NCBI RefSeq assembly: GCF_018294505.1
Contig: NC_057801.1
Location: forward strand, 435,652,201-435,716,200
Direction of reading: 5' to 3'
Length of the DNA: 64,000 bases
DNA from: Triticum aestivum
Taxonomy: Eukaryota > Streptophyta > Magnoliopsida > Poales > Poaceae
Below the pieces are notes generated by a model, which was given only the letters and a program-made list of their open reading frames with translations, ran no database searches and was not told where the DNA came from. Within the stretch, counting starts at the first letter, position 1. Every line of letters begins with the position of its first letter. The translations under genes and the position numbers were made by a program. Shown piece by piece: positions 1-10,127 of this stretch.

Positions 1-65
1 TTCATAAATTCTTTATTTTATCATTTACCTACTCGAGGACGAGTAGGAATTAAGCTTGGGGATGC
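1..65 (+). mobile_element. 3' end of Gypsy element A internal region, with polypurine tract
   Basis: These 65 bases are nearly identical to the last 65 bases of the internal region of element B (22956-23020). They end in the same purine-rich stretch AAGCTTGGGGATGC directly before an LTR. In LTR retrotransposons this is the polypurine tract that primes plus-strand DNA synthesis. The body of the element lies left of the window. Confidence 0.8.
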
Positions 66-1685
66 TGATATGTCTCCAATGTATCTATAATTTATGAAGC
101 ATTCATGCTATTATCCTATCTGTTTTGAATGATTACGGGCTTTATTACACAGTTTTATATTACTTTTGGGACTAACCTATTAACCGGAGGCCCAGCCCAT
201 ATTGCTGTTTTATTGCCTATTTCAGTATTTCGAAGAAAAGGAATATCAAACGGAGTCCAAACGGAATGAAACCTTCGGGAAACTTTTTTTTGAAACGAAC
301 GTGACCCAGGAGACTTGGAGTGCAAGCCAGGGGATCATCAAGGAGGCCACGAGACAGGGGGCGCGACCACCCCCTGGGCGTGCCCTACCCTCTCGTGGGC
401 CCCTCGAGACTCACCCGACCGACTTCTTTTGCCTATATAAGCCTACGTACCCTAAAAACATTGATGGAGAAGATAGATCGGGAGTTCTGCCGCCGCAAGC
501 CTCTGTAGCCACCAAAAACCTCTCGGGAGCCTGTTCTGGCATCCTGCCGGAGGGGGAACCCATCACCGGTGGCCATGTTCGTCATCCCGGCGCTATCCAT
601 GACGAGGAGGGAGTAGTTCACCCTCGGGGCCGAGGGTATGTACCAGTAGCTATGTGTTTGCTCTCTCTCTATCTCGTGTTCTCTCTATGGCATGATCTTT
701 ATGTATCGCGAGCTTTGCTATTGTAGTTGGATCTGATGATGTTTCTCCCCCTCTACTCTCTTGTGATGAATTGAGTTTCCCTCTTGAAAGTTATCTTATT
801 GGATTGAGTCTTTATTTGAGAACACTTGATGTATGTCTTGCCGTGTTTATCTGTGGTGACAATGGGATATCACGTGCCACTTGATGTATGTTTTGGTGAC
901 CAACTTGCGGGTTCCGCCCATGAACCTATGCATAGGGGTTGGCACACGTTTTCTTGACTCTCCGGTAGAAACTTTCGGGCACTCTTTGAAGTACTTTGTG
1001 TTGGTTGGATGAATCTGAGATTGTGTGATGCATATCGTATAATCATGCCCACGGATACTTGAGGTGACAATGGAGTATCTAGGTGACATTAGGGTTTTGG
1101 TTGATTTGTGTCTTAAGGTGTTATTCTAGTATGAACTCTTGAATAGATTGATCCGAAAGAATAACTTTGAGGTGGTTTCGTACCCTACCATAATCTCTTT
1201 GTTTGTTCTCCGCTATTAGTGGCTTTGGAGTGACTCTTTGTTTCATGTTGAGGGATTGTTATATGATCTAACTATGTTATTATTGTTGAGAGAACTTGCA
1301 CTAGTGAAAGTATAAACCCTAGGCCTTGTTTTCTATCATTGCAATACCGTTTACGATCACTTTTATCATTAGTTACCTTGCTGTTTTTACATTTTCAGAT
1401 TACAAATACCTATATCTACCATCCATATTGCACTTGTATCACCATCTCTTCGTCGAACTAGTGCACCTATACACTTTACCATTGTATTGGGTGTGTTGGG
1501 GACACAAGAGACTCTTTGTTATTTGGTTGTAGGGTTGTTTGAGAGAGACCATCTTCATCCTATGCCTCCCACGGAATTATAAACCTTAGGTCATCCACTT
1601 GAGGGAAATTTGCTACTGTCCTACAAACCTGTGCACTTGCAGGCCCAACAACGTCTACAAGAAGAAGGTTGCGTAGTAGACATCA
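66..1685 (+). repeat. Gypsy-type LTR of element A (1620 bp)
   Basis: This is a full LTR beginning TGATATGTCTCC and ending TAGTAGACATCA, so it has the usual TG...CA ends. It aligns along its whole length with both LTRs of element B (16456-18073 and 23021-24638). It looks like the abundant Triticeae Gypsy group around Sabrina/Sumana; that family name is from memory and unchecked. It has internal sequence on both sides: the polypurine end at 1-65 and the primer-site leader at 1686-1923. Normally an LTR has internal sequence on one side only, so it probably belongs to a tandem or recombined pair of elements sharing an LTR. Open frames inside it, such as 202-726, are shadows repeated in every LTR copy. 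Confidence 0.88.
434..441 (+). promoter_or_regulatory. TATA box of the Gypsy LTR (element A)
   Basis: TATATAAG lies about 370 bases into the LTR, in the context GCC-TATATAAG-CCTACG. The same box is found at 16824-16831 and 23379-23386 in the two LTRs of element B. It is the likely core promoter for the retroelement transcript. Confidence 0.6.
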
Positions 1686-1923
1686 AGCTCTTTTCTGGCG
1701 CCGTTGCTGGGGAGGCTAGGTAAGCGGCTCCCACACCCCGTCAACTAAGCTCTTTTCTGGCACCGTTGCCGGGGAGGTGAGTGCTTGAAGGTATATCTTT
1801 ATATCTTGCAATCGAATCTTTTTGTTTCTTGTTTTATCACTAGTTTAGTTTATAAAAGAAAAACTACAAAAAATGGAGTTAAGCTTGTCTCATATGCTTC
1901 ATCGTTTTAATATCTTTCGTGAG
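1686..1923 (+). mobile_element. 5' leader of a Gypsy element A copy, with two primer-binding sites
   Basis: The LTR is followed by AGCTCTTTTC and TGGCGCCGTTGCTGGGGA (1696-1713). About 60 bases on there is a second copy, TGGCACCGTTGCCGGGGA (1758-1775). Each is one base away from the exact complement of the 3' end of plant tRNA-Asp. The start of the element reading frame (ATGGAGTTAAGC) follows near 1873. Similarity to element B stops at TTTCGTGAG (about 1923), where unrelated sequence begins, so this copy is truncated. Confidence 0.8.
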
Positions 1924-2190
1924 GAAGGTGCCTTAGGTCGTGATCTTTCACTCAGTGATGCCGTTGGAGTTGATGGAGTCACTTTATCTTCCAAGCCTTC
2001 CGTTGTTATCATTTATAGATGGCCTTAAGCCATATTCATTGTAATAAGTTCTCTTTTGAGACATTCGATGTAATAAGTGTGTGATTGCTACTCTATTATA
2101 AGTCCTTCAAGTACTGTGCGTGTCAGCATTACCGATCCAGGGATGACACTGATGCACAGAGATCAGACTGTTTGAGGTCTGGTCGCTACA
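1924..2190 (+). repeat. Retroelement scrap, probably the 3' part of another LTR
   Basis: The sequence changes abruptly after the truncated Gypsy leader. This stretch ends in TCTGGTCGCTACA, which has the CA end expected of an LTR. It reads like the last part of a Triticeae LTR that I recognise only loosely. No reading frame, start or partner LTR is visible in the window. Confidence 0.4.
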
Positions 2191-2589
2191 GTGATGGCTG
2201 CTCATCTTTTTGCTGGGACATCGAAGCTGCACCAGAGACGGACAGGAGGGCTGCGACGGCGAGTGTACAGTATGTTACAACTGGCGGTGGCAAGGGCCAC
2301 AACGGCGTGGTTTGATGCGTAGATCACGAACGGATTGCGAGACGGTGGGCATGGTGAAGGCGACGGCCGCGAAGGCGCCGGTGATGCATCGACGGCCATG
2401 GCGAGATGGCGTGTTGCCGCCGAAGAGGCAGCCTGCAGGGGGCAGTTTGTCTACAGAAGGTCAACGATGTGCCCATCTCTCTCGATCTGATCTGAGACGA
2501 AGCAGTGGGGAAGGGAAAAGATGACGTGGGATTCTGATCTAACGGCCACAGGTGGAGTCATCCAGTGGTCCTGGTAGGTCCTGGTAGCT
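2191..2589. other. Unclassified GC-rich stretch
   Basis: This is about 400 bases of GC-rich sequence with short overlapping open frames on both strands (for example 2210-2524 plus and 2202-2399 minus). None has a recognisable motif. It is bounded by an LTR scrap on the left and a Copia fragment on the right. It could be filler DNA, a captured gene fragment or an unrecognised repeat. Confidence 0.3.
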
Positions 2590-3132
2590 CCAGCGATCCA
2601 TTTATGGACTGGTGCAAGCATCTCGGAGTTGGAATATACGGTTTGATGAGGTGATCAAAGCATATGGTTTTATACAGACTTTTGGAGAAGCCTGCATTTA
2701 CACAAAAGTGAGTGGGAGCTCTGTAGCATTTCTAATATTATATGTGAATGACATATTGTTGATTGAAAATAGAATTTCTAGATAGCATAAAAGGATACTT
2801 GAATACGAGTTTTTCAATGAAAGACCTCGGTGAAGCTGCTTATATATTGGGCATCAAGATCTATAGGGATAGATCAAGACGCTTAATAGGACTTTCACAA
2901 AATATATACCTTGGCAAAATTTTGAAGAAGTTCAAAATAGATCAGTCAAAGAAAGGGTTCTTGTCTGTGTTGCAAGGTGTGAAGTTGAGTAAGACTCAAA
3001 ACCCGACCACGGCAGAAAATAGAAAGAGAATGAAACTCATTTCCTATGCCTCAGTCGTAGGTTCTATAAAGTATGGTATGATGTGTATCAGACCTATTGT
3101 GTACCTTGCCATCAGTTTGGCAAGGGGGTACG
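2590..3132 (+). pseudogene. Copia polyprotein fragment (reverse transcriptase, element H)
   Basis: This is the 3' part of a Copia reverse transcriptase (RVT_2 type). Readable pieces include the block around YVNDILLI near 2740-2765, then SMKDLGEAAYILGIKI and QNIYLGKILKKF, and finally the segment preceding the RNase H domain (YASVVGSIKYGMM, then PIVYLAISLARG). The active-site YVDD appears as YVND (2740-2751). The clean frame begins at the ATG at 2763, and a 5' frame break separates it from the YVND stretch. The fragment stops at 3132, where the LTR of element F begins after GTACG. The open frame to 3227 simply reads on into that LTR. Similar protein segments occur in elements E and D, so H is one more member of the same Copia group. 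It is the oldest host layer of the nest. Confidence 0.8.
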
Positions 3133-3267
3133 TGAAGGAAATATGCCCTAGGGGCAATAATAAAGTTGTTATTTATATTTTGTTATATCATGATAAATGT
3201 TTATTATTCACGCTAGAATTGTATTAACCGGCAACTTAGTGCATGTGAGAATACATAGACAAAACAA
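3133..3267 (+). repeat. Start of the 5' LTR of Copia element F (interrupted)
   Basis: It begins TGAAGGAAATATGCCCTAGG, the classic start of BARE1/WIS/Angela-type Copia LTRs. It is cut after 135 bases by element E and resumes at 11889. The bases before it (GTACG, 3128-3132) are the expected left copy of a 5-base target duplication, but the right copy lies beyond the window. Confidence 0.85.
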
Positions 3268-5023
3268 TGTTGGAAATATGCCCTAGAGGCAATAATAAAT
3301 TGGTTATTATTATTATATTTCCTTATTCATGATAATCGTTTATTATCCATGCTATAATTGTATTGATAGGAAACTTAGATACATGTGTGGGTACATAGAC
3401 AACACCATGTCCCTAGTAAGCCTCTAGTTGACTAGCTCGTTGATCAACAGATGGTTACGGTTTCCTGACCATGGACATTGGATGTCGTTGATAACAGGAT
3501 CACATCATTAGGAGAATGATGTGATGGACAAGACCCAATCCTGAGCCTAGCACAAAGATCGTAGTTCGTATGCTAAAGCTTTTCTAATGTCAAGTATCAT
3601 TTCCTTAGACCATGAGATTGTGCAACTCCCGGATACCGTAAGAATGCTTTGGGTGTACTAAACGTCACAACGTCACTGGGTGGCTATAAAGGTGCACTAC
3701 AGGTATCTCCGAAAGTGTCTGTTGGGTTGGGACAAATCGAGACTGGGATTTGTCACTCCGGTTAACGGAGAGGTATCTCTGGGCCCACTCGGTAGGACAT
3801 CATCATAATGTGCACAATGTGACCAAGGGGTTGATCACGGGATGATGTGTTACGGAACGAGTAAAGAGACTTGCCGGTAACGAGATTGAACAAGGTATCG
3901 GCATACCGACGATCGAATCTCGGGCAAGTACAATACCGCTAGACAAAGGGAATTGTATACGGGATCGATTGAGTCCTTGACATCGTGGTTCATCCGATGA
4001 GATCATCGTGGAATATGTGGGAGCCAACATGGGTATCCAGATCCCGCTGTTGGTTATTGACCGGAGAACGTCTCGGTCATGTCTGCATGGTTCCCGAACC
4101 CGTAGGGTCTACACACTTAAGGTTCGATGACGCTAGGGTTATAAAGGAAGTTTGTATGTGGTTACCGAATGTTTTTCGGAGTCCCGGATGAGATCCCGGA
4201 CGTCACGAGGAGTTCCGAAATGGTCCGGAGGTAAAGATTTATATATGGGAAGTCCCGTTTTGGTCACTGGAAAAGTTTCAGGTTTTATCGGTAACGTACC
4301 GGGACCACCGGGAGGGTCCCGGGGGTCCACCAAGTGGGGCCACCGGCCCCGGAGGGCTGCATGGGCCAAGTGTGGGAGGGGACCAGCCCCAGGTGGGCTG
4401 GTGCGCCCGCCCACAAGGGCCCAAGGCGCCTAGGGTTTGGGGAGGGGGCGCCCCACCTTGCTTGGGGGCAAGTTTCCCCCTCTCCACCCCTTGGCCGCCC
4501 CCTAGATGGGATCTAGGGCTGGCCGCTGCCCCCTAGGGGTGGAAACCTAGGTGGGAGCGCAGCCCCCTCTCCCCCTATATATAGTGGACGCATAGGAGCA
4601 GCCCAATACATGAGTTTCTTCTCCTGTTGGCGCAGCCCTACCTCTCTTTCTCCTCATATCTTGCGGTGCTTGGTGAAGCCCTGCTGGACTACCACGCTCC
4701 TCCATCACCACCACGCCGTTGTGCTACTGCTGGATGGAGTCTTCCTCAACCTCTCCCTCTCACCTTGCTGGATCAAGGCATGGGAGACGTCACCGGGCTG
4801 TACGTGTGTTGAACGCGGAGGTGCCGTCCATTCGGCACTAGGATCTCCGGTGATTTGGATCACGACGAGTACGACTCCTTCAACCCCGTTCTCTTGAACG
4901 CTTCCGCTTAGCGATCTACAAGGGTATGTAGATGCACTCTCCTTCCCCTCGTTATTGGTTTCTCCATAGATAGATCTTGGTGACACGTAGGAAAATTTTG
5001 AATTTCTGCTACGTTCCCCAACA
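3268..5023 (+). repeat. 5' LTR of Copia element E
   Basis: It starts TGTTGGAAATATGCCC and ends CGTTCCCCAACA. It is 1756 bp, the same length as the 3' LTR, from which it differs by scattered substitutions and balanced small indels. It contains GC-rich U3 sequence (about 4280-4560) and a TATA box. The open frames here, such as 4139-4414 and 4705-5064, recur identically in the other LTR and are not genes. Confidence 0.92.
4576..4584 (+). promoter_or_regulatory. TATA box in the 5' LTR of element E
   Basis: TATATATAG lies after a run of C residues, with matching sequence at 11436-11444 in the 3' LTR. Transcription of the element would start about 30 bases downstream. Confidence 0.65.
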
Positions 5024-6240
5024 GTGGCATCATGAGCTAGGTCTATTGCGTAGATTCTTTGCACGAATAGAACACAAAGTAGTTGTGGGCGTTGATTTTG
5101 TTCAATATGCTTAGCGTTACTAGTCCAATCTTGTTTCGACGGTATTGTGGGATGAAGTGGCCCGGACCGACCTTACACGTACACTTACGTGAGACAGGTT
5201 CCACCGACTGACATGCACTTGGTGCATAAGGTGGCTAGCGGGTGCCAGTCTCTCCCACTTTTGTCGGAACGGATTCGATGAAAAGGGTCCTTATGAAGGG
5301 TAAATATCAATTGGCATATCACGTTGTGGTTTTGCGTAGGTAAGAAACGTTCTTGCTAGAAACCCATAGCAGCCACGTAAAACATGCAAACAACAATTAG
5401 AGGACGTCTAACTTGTTTTTGCAGGGTATGCTATGTGATGTGATATGGCCAAGAAGAATGTGATGAATGATATGTGATGTATGAGATTGATCATGTTCTT
5501 GTAATAGGAATCACGACTTGCATGTCGATGAGTATGACAACCGGCAGGAGCCATAGGAGTTGTCTTAATTTATTGTATGACTTGCGTGTCATTGAACAAC
5601 GCCATGTAATTACTTTACTTTATTGCTAACCGGTAGCCATAGTAGTAGAAGTAATAGTTGGCGAGACAACTTCATGAAGACACGATGATGGAGATCATGG
5701 TGTCATGCCGGTGACGATGATGATCATGGAGCCCCCAAGATGGAGATCAAAAGGAGCAATATAATATTGGCCATATCATGTCACTATTTGATTGCATGTG
5801 ATGTTTATCATGTTTATGCATCTTATTTGCTTAGAACGACGGTAGTAAATAAGAAGATCCCTCATTAAAATTTCAAGAAAGTGTTCCCCCTAACTGTCCA
5901 CCGTTGCGAAAGTTCGTCGTTTCGAAGCACCACGTGATAATCGGGTGTGATAGATTCTTACGTTCACATACAACGGGTGTAAGCCAGATTTACACACGCA
6001 AAACACTTAGGTTGACTTGACGAGCCTAGCATGTATAGACATGGCCTCGGAACACAAGAGACCGAAAGGTCGAGCATGAGTCGTATGGTGGATACGATCA
6101 ACATGAAGATGTTCACCGATGATGACTAGTTCGTCTCACGTGATGATCGGACACGGCCTAGTTGACTCGGATCATGTAATCACTTAGATGACTAGAGGGA
6201 TGTCTATCTGAGTGGGAGTTCATGAGATGAACTTAATTAT
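5024..6240 (+). other. Leader of Copia element E with degenerate primer-binding site
   Basis: GTGGCATCATGAGCTAGG follows the LTR directly. In this Copia group the primer site pairs with initiator tRNA-Met; here it has drifted. The rest is about 1.2 kb of non-coding leader that matches the leader of element F (13486-14690). No credible coding sequence is seen. Confidence 0.7.
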
Positions 6241-7110
6241 CCTGAACATAGTCAAAAGATCTTTGCAAATTATGTCGTAAGCTCGCTCTTTAGTTCCACT
6301 GTTTAGATATGTTCCTAGAGAAAATATAGTTGAAAGTTGACAGTAGCGATTATGCGGACAGTAGAAAGCTTATGTCCTTAATGCACCGCTTAGTGTGCTG
6401 AACCCCAATCGTCGTCTGTGGATGTTGCGAACATCAGACATACACGTTTTGATAACTACGTGATATTTCAGTTAAACGGTTTAGAGTTGAGGCACCAAAG
6501 ACGTTTTTTTGAAACGTCGCGGAACATATAAGATGTTTCGAGGGCTGAAATTGGGATTTCAGGCTCGTGCCCACGTCAAGAGGTACAAGACCTCCGACAA
6601 TTTTCTTAGCCTGCAAACTAACGGAGAAAAGCTCAATCGTTGAGATTGTGCTCAGATTGTCTGAGTGCAACAATCACTTGAATCAAGTGGGAGTTGATCT
6701 TCTAGATGAGATAGTGATCTTTCTCCAAAATCATTGCCACAAAGCTGCTAGTGCTTCGTGATGAACTATAACATATCAGGGATAGATGATCCTTGAGGTA
6801 TTCACGATGTTTGACACCGCGAAAGTAGAAATCAAGAAGGAGCATCAATTGTTGATGGTTGGTTAAACCACTAGTTTCAAGAAAGGCAAGGGTAATAAGG
6901 GATACTTCATGAGACGGCAAATCAGCTGCTGCTCCAGTGAAGAAACCCAAGGTTGAACCTAAACCCGAGACTAAGTGCTTCTGTAACAAGAGGAACAGCC
7001 ACTGGAGCGGGATTACCCTAGATACTTGGTAGATAAGAAGGCTGGCAAGGTCGATAGAAGTATATTGGATATACATTATGTTAATGTGTACTTTACTAGT
7101 ACTCCTAGTA
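6241..7110 (+). pseudogene. Broken gag gene of Copia element E
   Basis: This is the capsid-coding part of the polyprotein. It is recognised by alignment with the better preserved gag of element F (about 14694-15204) and by a downstream zinc-knuckle relic near 6978. There the first Cys-Phe...Cys and the His-Trp survive, but the CX2CX4HX4C spacing is lost. Multiple stops and frame changes leave no frame longer than about 65 residues in the correct direction. The product would have packaged the element RNA; this copy cannot. Confidence 0.6.
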
Positions 7111-8440
7111 GCACCAGGGTATTAGATACCGGTTCGGTTGCTAAGTGTTAGTAACTCGAAATAAAAGCTACGGAATAAACGGAGACTAGCTAAAGGTGAG
7201 CTGATGATATGTGTTGGAAGTGTTTCCATGGTTGATGTGATCAAGCATCGCACACTCCCTCTACCATCGAGATTGGTGTAAAAACCTAAATAATTGTCAT
7301 TTGGTGTTTGCGTTGAGCATAGACATGACTGGATTATGTCTATCGCAATACGGCTATTCATTTAAGGAGAATAATGGTTACTCTATTTATTTGAATAATA
7401 CCTTCAATGGTCTTGCACCTAGAGGAATGGTTTATTGAATCTCAATCGTAGTGATACACATTTTCATGCCAAAAAGGATATAAGATAGTAATGATAGTAC
7501 CTCTTACTTGTGGCACTGCCATGTAAGTCATATTGGTGTAAAACGCATGATGAAGCTCCATGTTGATGGATCTTTGGACTCACTCGTTTTTGAAAAGTTT
7601 GAGACATTTAAACCATGTCTATTGGTGTATACGCATGAAGAAACTCCATGCAGATGGATCATTTGGACTCACTTGATTTTGAATCACTTGAGATATGCAA
7701 ATCATACCACATAGGCAAGATGACTGAAAAGCCTCAGTTTCAGTAAGATGGAACAAGATAGCAACTTGTTGGAAGTAACACACTTTGATGTGTGCAGTCC
7801 AATGAGTGCTGAGGCATGCAGTGAATATCGTTATGTTTTACTTCACAGATGATTTAAGTAGGTACTATATATTTACTTGATGAAACACAAGTCTGAATTA
7901 TTGAAGGGTTCAAGTAATTTCAGAGTGAAGTTGAAGGTCATTGTGACAAGAGGATAAAATGTCTATGATATGATCATAGAGATGAGTATCTGAGTTACGA
8001 GCTTTGGCACACAATTAAGACATTGTGGAAATTGTTTCACAATTAATACCACCTGGAACACCATAGTGTGATGCTGTGTCCGAACATCATAGTTGCACCC
8101 TATTGTATATGGTGCGTACCATGATATCTCTTATCGAATTACCACTATCGTTCATGGGTTAGGCATTAGAGACAAGCGCACTCACTTTAAATAGGGTACC
8201 ACATAATTCCGTTGAGACGACACCGAACTATGGTTTGGAGAAACCTAAGTTGTTGTTTCTTAAAAGTTTGGGGCTGCGACGCTTATGTGAAAAGGTTTCA
8301 GGTTGATAAGCTCGAACCCAAAGCGGATAAAATGCATCTTCATAGGACACCCAAAACAGTTGGGTATGCCTCCTAATTCAGATCCGAAAGCAATAGGGAT
8401 TGTTTCTTGAATCGGGTCCTTTCTCGAGAAAAGTTTGTCT
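7111..8440 (+). pseudogene. Broken protease and integrase region of Copia element E
   Basis: The aspartic protease active site is readable as VLDTGSVAK near 7118-7145. The GAG-pre-integrase domain follows at 7508-7745 (WHCHVSHIGVKRMMKLH). That domain carries an internal tandem duplication of about 90 bp: the segment starting ATTGGTGTAAAACGCATGA (7538) is followed by a diverged second copy starting ATTGGTGTATACGCATGA (7620). Integrase remnants continue to about 8440 but with many stops. The family inserts element DNA into the host genome; no active integrase can be made here. Confidence 0.65.
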
Positions 8441-10113
8441 CGAAAATTGAGTGGGAGGATGGTGGAGACTTGATGAGGTTATTGAACCATCACTTCAACT
8501 AGTGTGTAGCAGGGCACAAGAAGTTGTTCCTGTGGCACCTACACCAACTGAAGTAGAAGCTTATGATAGTGATCATGAAGTTTTGGATCAAGTCACTACT
8601 GTACCTCGTAGGGTGACAAGGATGCGTACTACTTCAGAGTGGTACAGTAATCCTGTCTTGAAGGTCATGTTGCTAGACAACAATGAACCTACGAGCTATG
8701 GAGAAGCGATGGTGGGCCCAAATTCCGACAAATGGTTAGAAGCCATGAAATCCGAGATAGGATCCATGTATCAGAACAAAGCATGGACTTTGGTGGACTT
8801 GCCCGATGATCGGCAAGCCATTGAGATAAATGGATCTTTAAGAAGAAGACAGACGTGGATGGTAATGTCACCGTCTATGAAGCTCGACTTGTGGCGAAGA
8901 GTTTTTCACAAGTTCAAGGAGTTGACTACGATGAGATTTTCTCATCCGTAGCGATGCTTAAGTCTGTTGGAATCATGTTAGCATTAGCTGCATTTATGAA
9001 ATCTGGCAGATGGATGTCAAGACAAGTTTCCTCACCAGTTTTCGTAAGGAAAGGTTGTATGTGATACAATCAGAAAGGTTTTGTCGATCCTAAGGATGCT
9101 AAAAGGTATGCTAGCTCCAGCGATCCTTCCATCGACTGGAGTAAGCATCTCGGAGTTGGAATATGCACTTTGATAAGATGATCAAAGATTTTGGGTTTAT
9201 ACAAAGTTTGTGAGAAACTTGTGTTTCCAAAGAAGTGAGTGGGAGCACTATAGAATTTCTGATGAGTATATGTTGTTGACATATTGATGATCAGAAATGA
9301 TGTAGAATTTTCTGTAAAGCATATAGGGTTATTTGAAAGGTGTTTTTCAATGGAAAACCTGGATTAAGCTACTTGAACATTGAGCATCAAGATCTATGAA
9401 GATGGGTCAAAACGCTTAATGGTACTTTCAAAATGAGCACATACCTTGACATGATCTTGAAGGTGTTCAAGATGGATCAGTCAAGAAGGAGTTCTTGCCT
9501 GAGTTGTAAGGTATGAAGTTAAGAGTTAAAGCTCGACCACGGCAGAAGAGAGAGAAATGACGAATGTCGTCCCCTATGCTTCAGACATAGGCTCTATAGT
9601 ATGCTATGCTGTGTACCGCACCGGAAGTGTGCCTTGCCATGAGTCAGTCAAGGGGTACAAGAATAATCCAGGTATGGGGATCATTGGACAACGGTCAAAA
9701 TTGTCCTTGGAGTAAATAAGGACATGTTTCTCGATTATGGAGGTGATAAAGAGTTCGGCGTAAAGGGTTACATCGATGCAAGCTTTAACACCTATCCGAG
9801 TGACTCTGAGTAGCAAACCGGATACGTATAGTGGAGCAACCATTTGGAATAGCTTCAAGTGGAGCGTGGAAGCAGCATTTACAATATGACATAGAGAATT
9901 GCGAAGTACATACGGATCTGAATGTTACAGACTCGTTGACTAAAACCTCTCTCACAAGCAAAACATGATCAAACCCCAGAACACATTGAGACTTAATCAC
10001 ATGGTGATGTGAACTAGTTTAGACACTAGTAAACTCTTTGGATGCTGGTCACATGGCGATGTGACCTATCAGTGTTAATCACATGGCAATGTGAACTAGA
10101 TTATTGACTCTAG
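8441..10113 (+). pseudogene. Broken reverse transcriptase and RNase H of Copia element E
   Basis: The region opens with a readable stretch (8451-8830) that includes the diagnostic block KWLEAMKSEIGSMYQNKAWT followed by LVDLPDDRQAI, the N-terminal part of Copia RVT_2. A frameshift near 8830 moves the protein to another frame (ARLVAKSFSQVQGVDYDEIF, 8885-8945). Downstream, RT and RNase H are recognisable only piecewise to about 9960. Elements H and D carry equivalent domains, which makes the assignment firm although the protein is destroyed. Confidence 0.75.
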
Positions 10114-10127
10114 TGCAAGTGGGAGAC
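10114..10127 (+). other. Polypurine tract of Copia element E
   Basis: GTGCAAGTGGGAGAC runs up to the first base of the 3' LTR. AAGTGGGAG is the usual plus-strand primer of this Copia group, and the mirror-image sequence stands beside the 3' LTR of element D at 30258-30272. Confidence 0.7.

Noticed and set aside
202..726. 174-residue open frame at the left edge
   Set aside because: The same frame recurs at 16691-17272 and 23264-23578 because all three are inside homologous LTRs; it overlaps the LTR promoter and has no domain.
4139..5064. Open frames of 90-120 residues, repeated at 10998-11888
   Set aside because: They lie entirely inside the two LTRs of element E and reflect their GC-rich U3 composition.
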